Source: an uncultured Collinsella sp. (GTDB taxonomy: Bacteria > Actinomycetota > Coriobacteriia > Coriobacteriales > Coriobacteriaceae). From it: 64,000 bases of DNA. The notes below the pieces were generated by a model. It worked only from the letters and a program-made list of their open reading frames with translations, was not told the DNA's origin and did not search any database. This document shows positions 33,373 to 42,975 of the stretch, piece by piece. The DNA is taken from NCBI GenBank assembly GCA_902470765.1, contig CABRHW010000009.1:1-64000 (forward strand), in the 5' to 3' direction. The position numbers and the translations under genes were made by a program. Within the stretch, counting starts at the first letter, position 1. Every line of letters begins with the position of its first letter.

Positions 33373-33556
33373 GTGATGCCTTTCTCTTGTTTGCGCTTCA
33401 CTGTAGCACCCTCGCCGTCCTCAACGCGCCGCGAGCTGTCGTATCATAGTGAGGTTTACAAACATGTGGCTCAAGGCGACCGCAGGGCAGACCCCGCAAA
33501 CCGACCGCTGCCGCATACCGTACCGTACGCCCAACCGATCAGGAAGGCAGGAACCA

Positions 33557-36500
33557 ATGGTCTCTCGTATCTACGTGGAGAAGAAACCCGGGTTCGACGT
33601 CGAGGCTCAGCAGCTCAAGGGCGAGCTGACCGAAATTCTCGGCATCAAGGGCATCGAGGCCCTGAGGATCATCAACCGCTACGACGTCGAGGGCATCGAC
33701 GAGGAGCTTTTCCGCTCCTGCGTGCCGACCGTCTTTAGCGAGCCCCAGGTCGATGTGACCTACGACGAGCTCCCCGCAAGCGATGGCGCCGTCTTTGCCG
33801 TCGAATTCCTGCCTGGCCAGTTTGACCAGCGCGCCGACTCCGCCAGCGAGTGCGTGCAGCTCATCAGCCAGGGCGAGCGCCCCGCCGTGCGCTCCGCCAA
33901 GGTCTATATCATCTCGGGCGCTCTGGACGAGGCCGCCATCGAGGCCATCAAGCACTACGTGGTGAACCCCGTCGAGGCGCGCATCGCCTCGCTCGACCTG
34001 CCCGAGACGCTGTACATGGAGACCCCCGAGCCCCAGCCCGTCGAGGTGCTCGACGGCTTCCGCGAGCTCGACGAGGCCGGCCTTGCCGCCTTTATCGCCG
34101 ATCGCGGCCTTGCCATGGACGAGGCGGACATCGCCTTCTGCCAGCAGTACTTCCGCGATGAGGACCGCGACCCCACCATCACCGAGATCCGCGTGATCGA
34201 CACCTACTGGTCCGATCACTGCCGCCACACCACCTTCGGCACCGTCCTGGACGACGTGACGATCGACGACGCCGTGGTGCAGCAAGCCTTCGACCGCTAC
34301 ATGGAGATGCGCCACGAACTCGGCCGCGACGCCAAGCCCGTCTGCCTCATGGACATGGGCACCATCGGCGCCAAGTACCTTAAGAAGACCGGCGTCATGA
34401 CCGATGTCGATGAGTCCGAGGAGATCAACGCCTGCACCGTCAAGGTGAAGGTCGTTGTCGATGGCGAGGACCAGGACTGGCTGTTCCTGTTTAAGAACGA
34501 GACCCACAACCACCCGACCGAGATCGAGCCCTTCGGCGGTGCCGCCACCTGCGTGGGCGGTGCCATCCGTGACCCGCTCTCGGGCCGCAGCTATGTGTAC
34601 CAGGCTATGCGCGTCACCGGTGCCGGCGACCCCACCGTCCCGGTTTCCGAGACGCTCGAGGGCAAGCTGCCGCAGCGCAAGCTCGTGACCACTGCTGCCG
34701 CCGGCTACTCCAGCTACGGCAACCAGATCGGCCTTGCCACCGGTCAGGTCAACGAACTCTATCACCCCGGTTACGTGGCCAAGCGCATGGAGGTTGGCGC
34801 CGTCGTGGGCGCTACCCCGGCAAACCACGTGCGTCGCGAGTGCCCCGCCCCCACCGACAAGATCATCCTGCTGGGCGGCCGCACCGGCCGTGACGGCATC
34901 GGTGGCGCCACCGGCTCCTCCAAGACCCAGAACACCGAGTCCATCGAGACCTCGGGCGCCGAGGTCCAGAAGGGCAACGCCCCGGTCGAGCGCAAGCTGC
35001 AGCGTCTGTTCCGCCGCGGCGATGCCTGCCGTCTGATCAAGCGCTGCAACGACTTTGGCGCCGGCGGCGTCTCGGTCGCCGTGGGTGAACTTGCCGACGG
35101 CCTGTATGTCGACCTGGACACCGTGACCAAGAAGTACGACGGCCTGGATGGCACCGAGCTCGCCATTTCCGAGTCCCAGGAGCGCATGGCCTGCGCCGTC
35201 GCCGACGGTGACGTCGAGGAATTCATGGGCTACGCCGCCGAGGAGAACCTGGAAGCAACCGTCATCGCCGAGGTCACCGCCGAGCCGCGCATGCGCATGG
35301 CCTGGAACGGCGTCGCCATCGTCGATCTGTCCCGCGAGTTCCTCAACTCCAACGGCGCGCCCAAGCACCAGGTCGCCCACGTCTGCGCCCGCAGCGTGTG
35401 GCAGCCCAGCTGGGCCGGCACCACGCTTGCCGAGCGCATGACCTCGCTCGTCACCGATCTTAACGTCGCCTCCAACAAGGGCCTTTCCGAGCGCTTCGAC
35501 TCCACCATCGGTGCCGCGACCGTGCTCATGCCCTTTGGCGGCAAGACGCAGCTCACCCCAAGCTCGGCCATGGTCGCCAAGTTCCCCGTGGACGGCGAGA
35601 CCACCACGGCGAGCGCCATGGCATGGGGCTTCAACCCCTATCTGATGGAGGCCGACCAGTTTGCGGGCGCCTACCTGTCCGTGGTCGAGTCCATCGCCAA
35701 GCTCGTTGCCGCCGGCTTTGAACACAAGCGCGCCTATCTCTCCTTCCAGGAGTACTTCGAGCGTCTGCGCACCGAGGCCGAGCGCTGGGGCAAGCCCATG
35801 GCTGCCGTCCTGGGTGCCCTTATGGCCCAGGTCGACCTGGGTGCCGGCGCCATCGGCGGCAAGGACTCCATGAGCGGTTCGTTTGAGGACGAGACCGGCG
35901 AGCTCAACGTTCCGCCGACCCTGATCAGCTTCGCCGTCGCCGTGGGCAAGGCCGCCCGCGCCGTCTCGCCCGAGTTCAAGGGCCTCACGCACCGCGTCGT
36001 CCGCATCGCCCCCGCCACCTATGGCGAGGACTACCGTCCCGACGCCCAGCAGCTGCTCGCCGCGTTTGACGCCGTCGAGGCGCTCACTGCTACCGGCAAC
36101 GCCCTGGCCATCTCCACGCCCGGCTACGGCTGCGGCGCCGAGAGCCTCTTTAAGATGTGCGTCGGTAACCAGATCGGCATCGAGCTTGCCGAGGATGTAG
36201 ACGTGGAGAGCCTCTTCACCCCGCTCTACGGCAGCTTTATCGTCGAGCTCGCCGAGGATGCCGAGCTGCCCGAGGTCGCCGACGGCGTTGTCGTCGAGCC
36301 CTTGGGCACCACCGTCGAGGGCTATGTCATCGACACCGGCTCCGAAGTCATCGAGCTCTCCGAGCTCCAGGAGGCCTGGGAGAGCGGCATCGAGGGCGTC
36401 TTTGCCTACCGCAGCGCCGACGAGACCCCCGAGGTCGAGACCATCGACTTCCGCGCCAAGGACATCCACGTGTACGGCGGCGCCAAGATCGCCCGCCCGC

Positions 36501-37303
36501 GCGTGGTTATCCCCGTGTTCCCCGGCAACAACTGCGAGTACGATAGCGCCCGTGCCTTCCGCGCCGCCGGCGCCGAGGCCGACACCTTCGTGATCAACAA
36601 CCTCACGCCCGAGGCCGTCGCCGAGAGTACCCACGAGCTTGCCCGCCGCATCCGCGCAAGCCAGATCGTCATGATCCCCGGCGGCTTCTCGGGCGGCGAC
36701 GAGCCCGACGGCTCCGCCAAGTTCATCACGGCGTTCTTCCGCGCTCCCGAGGTCACCGAGGCAGTCCGCGACCTGCTCAAGGCCCGCGATGGCCTGATGC
36801 TGGGCATCTGCAACGGCTTCCAGGCCCTGATTAAGCTCGGTCTGGTGCCCTATGGCGACATCGTCGACGCCACGCCCGATGCGCCCACGTTGACGTTCAA
36901 CACCATCGGTCGTCATCAGAGCCGTCTGGTGCGCACCCGCATCTCGTCCAACCTGTCCCCGTGGCTGTCGCAGTGCAGCCTGGACGACCCCTACACCGTC
37001 GCCATCAGCCACGGCGAGGGCCGCTTTGTCGCCAATGACGAAGTGCTCACCCAGCTGATCGCCAACGGCCAGGTCGCCACGCAGTATGTGGGCGAGGACG
37101 GCAAGCCCAGCATGGATCTCTCCGTCAACCCCAACGGCTCCGCACTCGCCATCGAGGGCATCACGAGCCCCGACGGCCGCGTCCTGGGCAAGATGGGCCA
37201 TGCCGAGCGTCGCGGCGACAACCTGTACCGCAACGTGCCCGAGCATGTCCCCGGCGATAAGTTCATGCCGATCTTTGAGAGCGGCGTGGCCTACTTCGCT
37301 TAA
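33557..37303 (+). CDS. purL: phosphoribosylformylglycinamidine synthase, single chain
   Basis: A 1248-residue single-chain FGAM synthase for the fourth step of purine synthesis: formylglycinamide ribotide + glutamine + ATP to FGAM. The PurS-like/linker N-terminus is followed by two AIRS-type ATP domains (NETHNHPTEIEPFGGAATCVGGAIRD; AIGGKDSMSGSFED), and a C-terminal class I glutaminase with catalytic Cys in LGICNGFQA (about residue 1083) and PGGFSGGDEPDGSAKF. Many Gram-positives split this into PurS, PurQ and PurL; this one has all in one chain. The start follows AGGAAGG; the upstream in-frame extension of 36 residues has no support. Confidence 0.96.
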   Translation: MVSRIYVEKKPGFDVEAQQLKGELTEILGIKGIEALRIINRYDVEGIDEELFRSCVPTVFSEPQVDVTYDELPASDGAVFAVEFLPGQFDQRADSASECVQLISQGERPAVRSAKVYIISGALDEAAIEAIKHYVVNPVEARIASLDLPETLYMETPEPQPVEVLDGFRELDEAGLAAFIADRGLAMDEADIAFCQQYFRDEDRDPTITEIRVIDTYWSDHCRHTTFGTVLDDVTIDDAVVQQAFDRYMEMRHELGRDAKPVCLMDMGTIGAKYLKKTGVMTDVDESEEINACTVKVKVVVDGEDQDWLFLFKNETHNHPTEIEPFGGAATCVGGAIRDPLSGRSYVYQAMRVTGAGDPTVPVSETLEGKLPQRKLVTTAAAGYSSYGNQIGLATGQVNELYHPGYVAKRMEVGAVVGATPANHVRRECPAPTDKIILLGGRTGRDGIGGATGSSKTQNTESIETSGAEVQKGNAPVERKLQRLFRRGDACRLIKRCNDFGAGGVSVAVGELADGLYVDLDTVTKKYDGLDGTELAISESQERMACAVADGDVEEFMGYAAEENLEATVIAEVTAEPRMRMAWNGVAIVDLSREFLNSNGAPKHQVAHVCARSVWQPSWAGTTLAERMTSLVTDLNVASNKGLSERFDSTIGAATVLMPFGGKTQLTPSSAMVAKFPVDGETTTASAMAWGFNPYLMEADQFAGAYLSVVESIAKLVAAGFEHKRAYLSFQEYFERLRTEAERWGKPMAAVLGALMAQVDLGAGAIGGKDSMSGSFEDETGELNVPPTLISFAVAVGKAARAVSPEFKGLTHRVVRIAPATYGEDYRPDAQQLLAAFDAVEALTATGNALAISTPGYGCGAESLFKMCVGNQIGIELAEDVDVESLFTPLYGSFIVELAEDAELPEVADGVVVEPLGTTVEGYVIDTGSEVIELSELQEAWESGIEGVFAYRSADETPEVETIDFRAKDIHVYGGAKIARPRVVIPVFPGNNCEYDSARAFRAAGAEADTFVINNLTPEAVAESTHELARRIRASQIVMIPGGFSGGDEPDGSAKFITAFFRAPEVTEAVRDLLKARDGLMLGICNGFQALIKLGLVPYGDIVDATPDAPTLTFNTIGRHQSRLVRTRISSNLSPWLSQCSLDDPYTVAISHGEGRFVANDEVLTQLIANGQVATQYVGEDGKPSMDLSVNPNGSALAIEGITSPDGRVLGKMGHAERRGDNLYRNVPEHVPGDKFMPIFESGVAYFA

Positions 37304-37341
37304 ACCTTTCCCATCAGGTACAATCCCTTCGGGTAACAACA

Positions 37342-37377
37342 CCCGCCACCGACACATCCGGTGGCGGGTTCTTTTTT
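37342..37377 (+). terminator. terminator of purL
   Basis: CCCGCCACCG and CGGTGGCGGG form a perfect 10-bp stem with a 7-nt loop, followed by TTCTTTTTT. Confidence 0.92.
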
Positions 37378-37402
37378 GCTTCGCGCATGTAGGAAGGACA
37401 TC

Positions 37403-38338
37403 ATGGAAAGCCGCAAGCCGTATCTCGCCACCCTGCCCGGACTCATCCTGGGCTGTCTTGTTTGCTGTGCACTCTGGGGATCGGCCTTTCCCTGCATCAA
37501 GATCGGCTACGCACTCTTTGGCATCCCAGCGCACGATAGCGCTTCGCAGCTGCTCTTTGCAGGTTTACGCTTTACGCTTGCCGGTGCCCTGGTTATCGTT
37601 GGGATGAGCGCGGCTCAGCGCCGTCCCCTCATTCCGCGTACTCGCGACATCAAGCCCATCGTTGTCTTGTCGCTCTTCCAGACTATCGGGCAGTACTTCT
37701 TTTTCTATCTGGGCCTCTCGCGCGCCAGCGCCATGTCGAGCTCCATCATCGAGGCCAGCGCCAACTTCCTCGCAATCCTCTTTGCCGCCCTGGCATTTCG
37801 CACCGAAAAGCTCAATACGGCCAAGGTGCTTGGCTGTGCGCTGGGCTTTGCCGGCGTCGCGCTCGTCAACCTTTCGGGCGCGGACGGCACCATTGGCTTT
37901 ACGCTCGACGGCGAGGGCTTTATCTTGGCTTCCACTGTTGCAGGCGCCCTATCGACCTGCCTGATCGGCATCTTCTCGCGCGAGCACGACGGCGTCTTGC
38001 TTGCCGGGTGGCAGTTTTTAGTCGGTGGCGTGGTCCTTACCGCCATCGGGTTTTTGATGGGCGGCACGTTGTCCCCCACCGAAATCGCCCCCGCCATCGC
38101 GCTCATCATTTATATGGCACTCATTTCCGCCGTCGCGTACTCGCTGTGGTCGCGCCTGCTTGCCGTCAACCCCGTCAGCCGCGTCTCGGTCTTTGGGTTT
38201 ATGAACCCCGTCTTTGGTGTGGTGCTGAGCGCGCTGCTGCTCGGCGAGGGCGCTGGCACGAGCCCCGTTACCGTCATCGTTGCCCTGCTGTTGGTCTGCG
38301 GCGGCATCATCATCGTCAACAAACCCAAAAAAGCCTAG
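37403..38338 (+). CDS. EamA/DMT-family transporter
   Basis: A 311-residue membrane protein with about ten helices in two EamA repeats (about residues 15-150 and 160-305). Features are CALWGSAFPCIKIGYALFG at the start, ASAMSSSIIEASANFLAILFAALAFRTEKL, and VFGFMNPVFGVVLSALLLGEG in the second repeat. These export or import amino acids, nucleosides or other small metabolites; the substrate is not predictable. AGGAAGG is 8 nt before the ATG. Confidence 0.87.
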   Translation: MESRKPYLATLPGLILGCLVCCALWGSAFPCIKIGYALFGIPAHDSASQLLFAGLRFTLAGALVIVGMSAAQRRPLIPRTRDIKPIVVLSLFQTIGQYFFFYLGLSRASAMSSSIIEASANFLAILFAALAFRTEKLNTAKVLGCALGFAGVALVNLSGADGTIGFTLDGEGFILASTVAGALSTCLIGIFSREHDGVLLAGWQFLVGGVVLTAIGFLMGGTLSPTEIAPAIALIIYMALISAVAYSLWSRLLAVNPVSRVSVFGFMNPVFGVVLSALLLGEGAGTSPVTVIVALLLVCGGIIIVNKPKKA

Positions 38339-38485
38339 CGAGTTCACCTTTTTAGAGAGGATGTTCGCAAACTTTAGCTTAATGGAGCACACTGGTTCTC
38401 GTTGATTTCGTACCGAGTCGCGGCGGCAGACGCCCGTCTTGCCGCACCGCACCTGGGCATTATGGCCGGTGGCCCCCACAAACGC

Positions 38486-38525
38486 AAAAAGGGGCGCACG
38501 ACCACCACGGTCGTGTGCCCCTTTT
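38486..38525. terminator. bidirectional terminator
   Basis: AAAAAGGGGCGCACGACC and GGTCGTGTGCCCCTTTT pair with one G-U over 13 bp and carry A- and T-runs on both sides. It serves the diguanylate cyclase gene (minus), whose stop codon abuts it, and probably stops read-through from the EamA gene. Confidence 0.88.
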
Positions 38526-38526
38526 C

Positions 38527-39669
38527 CTAGCGTATCTGGACGCCGGCCTTCTTTTTCTCGGCCTTGACGCGGTAGAGCTCCGCGTCGGCAGCGCGAAGCA
38601 AGTCTTGCCAGGTATCGACGCCGTCACCGACCCGTGCGTAGCCGATGGACATCCGCAACAGATACGGCACCTCAGCGCGCGCGAGCTCGTCGTTGATTGC
38701 CGCGCACAGACGTATGATGTCCTGTTCCGCTGCCGCCTTTTGAAGGACTACGAACTCATCGCCGCCATAACGTGCGATAAAGCTGCCAGACGCCGTGCAG
38801 ACCTTTTTGAGCGCAGCAGATAAGACCTGAAGAGCATGATCACCCTCCACATGTCCATAGCGATCGTTAATCTGCTTAAAGCCGTCAGCGTCCATCATGA
38901 GAAGATACACATCGTCCGTATGACCAACATTTGAGAAGAGCGACAGCATATAGGTCTCAAAACGGTTGCGATTGTTGAGGCCAGTCAACGGGTCGGTCGA
39001 GATGAGCTGCTCCTGGCAGATGATATAGAGCAGCAACATGCTAATCATTATGCCGACACAAAGGCCAGGCACCGAGTATACGATCTGAAAGGTACCGCCC
39101 ACCAGGGCCGGAATGGCGAAAAATGCTAAGGTTCGATAGATAGCCTTCGTCTGCAGGCTCTCGACCCTGCGAGATTGCACAAACGCATGCAGGGACGTAT
39201 GTATAACGTAACAGTAGCTGACAATGGGCTGGATCATATAGGCAAAGCCGCGACGATACACGCCCTGCGAATCGATATAGAACAGGGCGTGCGTCCAGTA
39301 ACTGGTAAAAGCCAGCACGACCACCAGAGCCGTAGGCAACGTTACAAGCACCACCCTATAGCGCGAGGTCACAAGGTGAGAACCCTGCATCGTCTCGGAA
39401 TAGATAAACCAAATGAGACACGCGATGGCGAAGAGCGAAAACGAAACCGCGTTGGAAATCCAGTTGGCTGCAATGCCCAACGTGCCGTCCACACCATCCG
39501 AAAGCGTCCAGATCATATCGAAGAAAATGTAGGCAGCAGACGTGTAGCCCAGCATGCTAAACAAAAGCTGCTGGGTGCTCGAGAACAGGGAGCGACGGCT
39601 TCGTACGGCAAGCCCGATAAGAACAATCATGCATAGCAGGAATATCTCAATCTTGAGTGCCTTAACCAC
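38527..39669 (-). CDS. membrane diguanylate cyclase (GGDEF)
   Basis: A 380-residue protein. Six or so transmembrane helices (residues 1-205) are followed by a GGDEF domain: STDPLTGLNNRNRFETYM, DADGFKQINDRYGHVEGDHAL and the active site RYGGDEFVVLQ, all intact, so it should make cyclic di-GMP. There is no RxxD inhibitory site five residues before GGDEF. There is no EAL domain. The membrane part is presumably a sensor. Start GTG is chosen because GGGAGG lies 7 nt before it, inside the longer open frame. Confidence 0.88.
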   Translation of the reverse strand: MVKALKIEIFLLCMIVLIGLAVRSRRSLFSSTQQLLFSMLGYTSAAYIFFDMIWTLSDGVDGTLGIAANWISNAVSFSLFAIACLIWFIYSETMQGSHLVTSRYRVVLVTLPTALVVVLAFTSYWTHALFYIDSQGVYRRGFAYMIQPIVSYCYVIHTSLHAFVQSRRVESLQTKAIYRTLAFFAIPALVGGTFQIVYSVPGLCVGIMISMLLLYIICQEQLISTDPLTGLNNRNRFETYMLSLFSNVGHTDDVYLLMMDADGFKQINDRYGHVEGDHALQVLSAALKKVCTASGSFIARYGGDEFVVLQKAAAEQDIIRLCAAINDELARAEVPYLLRMSIGYARVGDGVDTWQDLLRAADAELYRVKAEKKKAGVQIR

Positions 39670-39768
39670 TAGACGCCCTCCCTTCAATATCCAAGTGGTC
39701 AGAATCGCCCGATTCGTGTCTGGGCAATAAACGCCCCTTTCTCCGCAGGGGTAAGGGGAATAATAGCA

Positions 39769-39812
39769 GAGCGCCCGAACATCACTACAAAACAGTTTCC
39801 GTTCGGGCGCTC
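39769..39812 (-). terminator. stem-loop after the KDG permease gene
   Basis: GAGCGCCCGAAC and GTTCGGGCGCTC form a perfect 12-bp stem with a 20-nt loop. On the minus strand it is followed by TGCTATTATTCC, a weak T-tract. Confidence 0.6.
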
Positions 39813-39857
39813 GGACGGCGCGAACTGCACGCCGGAATCAATTATCGGTAACGGCCG

Positions 39858-40880
39858 TTACTCGCCGTCGATGTCGGTCGCGACGGCCTCCTCAATAGCC
39901 TCGACGCCTTCGACCGACAGATCTTCTTCGCCGTGGCAGAACTTCTTATCGACCCAGCCGGTCAGAATCGGGGCCATGATTGCCGTGATGATGACGGCGG
40001 TGGCGATCTGCGCATACGCGGTGGGCGCAAGCTCGGCATAGCGCGGAGCGACCTCGGCGAGGGCGACCGGCGTGGTCATGGCCGTGCCGGCAATGGTGGA
40101 GCATGCCACAGCCGCCTTACCGTTGCCGCCACACAAGCGCTCGAAGGCAAAGGTAATGGGACCGACGATAAAGAGCGTGATGAGGCCCAGCAGGATGCCC
40201 GAAATACCGCCGGCGATAAAGCTCGACAGGCTCATGGACGCACCGAGCTGAAATCCGATGACGGCAATCGCAGGATTGGCACCGGGAACTAGCAGGTTCT
40301 TAATAAACGGGAACAGGTTGCCCAGAACCATGCCGATAACGAGCGGCAAAATGGAGCCGATGATAGTACCGACAGGGATGTTGGCAAGACCCGAAACACC
40401 AAGGATGATCATCGTGACGGCGGGGCCGGCCGTAAAGAACAGGATACCGACGGCGCCCTGCTCGGACTCATCGCCGAACTCGCCCATGATGCCCGTATAG
40501 AGCGCCATGTTGCAAAACGTGATGCCGCCGATGATAGACACGGAGCTCAGACCCAGGAAGTTGTCGTTAAAGAAATATGCCACGCCTAGGCCGAGAGCCG
40601 CTGCGACGACCAGCTTGGGAATCAGCACGACAATGCCGGTCTTGATGGCGCCCGGCGTGGACTTGAAGCTGATGCCGGCGCCCACAAACAGCAGGATCGC
40701 GGCGACGATGGTATTGGAGCCACCGCGGCAGGCAGCCGTAAAGAAGCCGCCGATCTCAAAGACCTGCGGGCAGAAGGTGTTGAGCAAAAGACCGACGATC
40801 ATCGGATAGATCATGATGTCACCCGGGATGCGCGGGACCCTGAATTTCTTTTGCTCGTTGGCGGTCGCTTCCTGTGCCAT
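39858..40880 (-). CDS. kdgT: 2-keto-3-deoxygluconate permease
   Basis: A 340-residue membrane protein with about ten helices matching the KdgT family. Features are RVPRIPGDIMIYPMIVGLLLNTFCPQ, GAGISFKSTPGAIKTGIVVLIPKL, and a repeat later with GTAMTTPVALAEVAP. It imports 2-keto-3-deoxygluconate, an intermediate of pectin and uronate breakdown, with protons. No other uronate gene is near. Start MAQEATANEQ is chosen for the GGGGGC 8 nt upstream; ten further residues are possible in frame. Confidence 0.87.
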   Translation of the reverse strand: MAQEATANEQKKFRVPRIPGDIMIYPMIVGLLLNTFCPQVFEIGGFFTAACRGGSNTIVAAILLFVGAGISFKSTPGAIKTGIVVLIPKLVVAAALGLGVAYFFNDNFLGLSSVSIIGGITFCNMALYTGIMGEFGDESEQGAVGILFFTAGPAVTMIILGVSGLANIPVGTIIGSILPLVIGMVLGNLFPFIKNLLVPGANPAIAVIGFQLGASMSLSSFIAGGISGILLGLITLFIVGPITFAFERLCGGNGKAAVACSTIAGTAMTTPVALAEVAPRYAELAPTAYAQIATAVIITAIMAPILTGWVDKKFCHGEEDLSVEGVEAIEEAVATDIDGE

Positions 40881-41030
40881 GAAGCCCCCATTTCCGCTGA
40901 CGGGGTACAAAAGCCCACGTCACGCTTTGCTACAGTAAAGTTTGACCATGGTACCAGAAGAAATTGACCAGCTCGGTGAAAAATTCAACAAGTTGGGATG
41001 GAACGAGATTCGGCGCCCGCGACGCCACCC

Positions 41031-41354
41031 CTATATAAGGCTCAAGGCGATATAGAGTACGATGCCCGAGACGCAGCACCACAGCATCGATTTTGTCTTG
41101 ACCGCCACGACAACGACGCCGGCGGCCGCAATCCAGGGAACCAAGGCAGGCCAGAGTCCCGCGTCGAACGCGCCGGGGCTCACCAAGTCGTTGGCGACCA
41201 GCGCGGCAAAGGCAGCGGGCGGGATATAGCCCAGGGCCTCGGTAATACGGGGCGACAGGGTCCGCCCGCGCAAGGCGAACGCCGGCGCGATGCGAAAGAA
41301 CGCGATAGCAGCCCACGACGACAGCCACAGAACCAAGAACTCGTTAACGGGCAT
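41031..41354 (-). CDS. azlD: AzlD family branched-chain amino acid exporter subunit
   Basis: A 107-residue protein with about four hydrophobic segments, of the AzlD family. It starts inside the end of azlC (11-nt overlap), which is the usual arrangement. AzlC and AzlD together export branched-chain amino acids (and azaleucine). GAAGAGG lies 9 nt before the chosen ATG. The 150 bp beyond its stop up to the KDG permease hold a candidate promoter for kdgT. Confidence 0.88.
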   Translation of the reverse strand: MPVNEFLVLWLSSWAAIAFFRIAPAFALRGRTLSPRITEALGYIPPAAFAALVANDLVSPGAFDAGLWPALVPWIAAAGVVVVAVKTKSMLWCCVSGIVLYIALSLI

Positions 41355-42036
41355 CGCGGGCACCTCTTCCGTCTAATACAGCATCGCACGCCAGCGCAAT
41401 GGCAATGCCGACCACGACGCTTGCCGGCACGGCAATATTCGTGAGGCCCAAGAACTTGCATACGGCGACGGACACCGCGCCCGAAACCGCCGCGACAACG
41501 TTGCCGCGCGACAGCCGCTGCGAAAAGAGCAGGCAGATAAAGAGTGAGGTGCAGACAAAGGCTGCAATGGCGGTGGGAACATCGACAACGGCGCCGACGA
41601 TGGCGCCCGTCGTACACGAAACGCCCCATGTTGCGATAAGGATCACGTTGAGCACAAAGGACTCGCGCGGGCCCCAATCCTCCCCTTCAACCAACTTGGC
41701 AAGCGAGATGCCGTATGCCTCCTCGGTAAGTGTCGCGGTAACAGCCAGCGTCTGACGCTTCGAGGCACCCCTCAGATGCGGCGCGATCGATGCCGAGTAA
41801 AGCGCAAAACGCGAGGAGATGGCGGCAACGCTCGCGATAATCGAAGGTGCCGGTACGCCCGCCAGCCAAAGATTGCAGATCATAAACTGCCCGCTGCCCG
41901 TCACAAACGTGCTGCTCAGAGCAAAGACCATCCAGGGCTCCATTCCCGTCTGCCCCATGATCATTCCGCACGGCGCGCCTATTGCAACATAGGTAAGCAT
42001 CACCGGCCAGACGGTTCTAACGATTTTGAGCACCAT
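41344..42036 (-). CDS. azlC: AzlC family branched-chain amino acid exporter subunit
   Basis: A 230-residue membrane protein of the AzlC family: VMLTYVAIGAPCGMIMGQTGMEPWMVFALSSTFVTGSGQFMICNLWLAG at the N-terminus, ALYSASIAPHLRG and TLTEEAYGISLA in the middle. Start MVLKIVRTVWP has GAGAAG upstream; 23 extra in-frame residues lack membrane character and support. It is coupled to azlD. Confidence 0.92.
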   Translation of the reverse strand: MVLKIVRTVWPVMLTYVAIGAPCGMIMGQTGMEPWMVFALSSTFVTGSGQFMICNLWLAGVPAPSIIASVAAISSRFALYSASIAPHLRGASKRQTLAVTATLTEEAYGISLAKLVEGEDWGPRESFVLNVILIATWGVSCTTGAIVGAVVDVPTAIAAFVCTSLFICLLFSQRLSRGNVVAAVSGAVSVAVCKFLGLTNIAVPASVVVGIAIALACDAVLDGRGARDAR

Positions 42037-42162
42037 ACGCTTCTCATCCTGACAAGGTCTCCGAGCCGCATGTAGCGATACGGCAGGATCATCATCCGAC
42101 AGCAACCGAGTTCACCTACAATTGCCACCGGATCGAAAGACACAACTTTTTAGGAAGTCATT

Positions 42163-42975
42163 ATGACAGCTATCGATCGAGACCGGGGGCGCGCGGCCTT
42201 CAAAAGCTACACCGATGCCTACGATGCCACCAACCCACGCATCGCGCTCAAAATCGAGCATACGTACCACGTGGCCGAGGCATGCGATGCCGTGGCGCGC
42301 GAGCAGGGCTGGTCGTCAGAAGATATTGACCTGGCATGGCTTTGCGGCCTGCTACACGATATGGGCCGCTTTGAGCAACTTCGGCGCTGGGACACCTTTA
42401 AGGACGCCGAGAGCATGAGCCATGCGGCGCTGGGCATCGAGGTCCTCTTTGGCGAGAATCCCGCCGATGCACCCGCCGTAACGAGCATCCGCGACTTTAT
42501 CGATGACCCGGCAGAAGATGAGCTCATCCGAGCGAGCATTGCCTATCACAGCGATTTCCGTCTACCCGCGCAGCTCGACGTGCGCACGCGAAGCTTCTGT
42601 GATATCGTGCGCGATGGTGACAAGATCGACATTATGCGCACCATCGCCGACAGCACCGTCGACACCATCCTCAAGGTGGACGAGAAGACGTTTCTCGGCA
42701 GCCGTTTTTCGTCGCCGACACTTGCCGCCTTTGACGAGCACCGCTGCGTCGCACGCGATGAGCGCAATGAGCCCGCCGACTTCTTGGTGGGGCTTGTCTG
42801 CTTTATGTTTGAGCTCGTCTATCCGGCAAGCCGTGCGCTGGCGCGCGAACAGAGCGATATCCACCGCCTGCTCGACGCGCCCTTTGGCATTACACAGCCC
42901 TTTACCGACCCCGTCACGCAGGCAACCTGGAGCCGCCTAAAGGACGAGATGCGCGACTGGCTGGCGCGCGCCTAG
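42163..42975 (+). CDS. HD-domain phosphohydrolase
   Basis: A 270-residue HD-superfamily protein. Metal-binding residues are seen in KIEHTYHVAEAC (His), LAWLCGLLHDMGRFEQLRRW (HD) and further conserved Asp in DIVRDGDKIDIMRTI. The substrate is unknown; relatives hydrolyse nucleotides or phosphates. Its stop codon overlaps that of etfA on the other strand by the shared tetramer CTAG (42972-42975), so the two genes converge with no space between them. Confidence 0.82.
   Translation: MTAIDRDRGRAAFKSYTDAYDATNPRIALKIEHTYHVAEACDAVAREQGWSSEDIDLAWLCGLLHDMGRFEQLRRWDTFKDAESMSHAALGIEVLFGENPADAPAVTSIRDFIDDPAEDELIRASIAYHSDFRLPAQLDVRTRSFCDIVRDGDKIDIMRTIADSTVDTILKVDEKTFLGSRFSSPTLAAFDEHRCVARDERNEPADFLVGLVCFMFELVYPASRALAREQSDIHRLLDAPFGITQPFTDPVTQATWSRLKDEMRDWLARA

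Noticed and set aside
33539..37534. 1331-residue open frame antisense to purL
   Set aside because: It runs opposite to a fully conserved purL and is low in complexity (Gly/Ala/Asp/His). GC-rich codon bias opens the complementary frame. Similar shadows exist over the liv operon (24078-26165) and the Elp3 region (57220-60369).
40949..41053. 34-codon plus-strand frame beginning ATGGTACCAGAAG
   Set aside because: No Shine-Dalgarno and it lies in the likely kdgT promoter region; chance opening is more likely.
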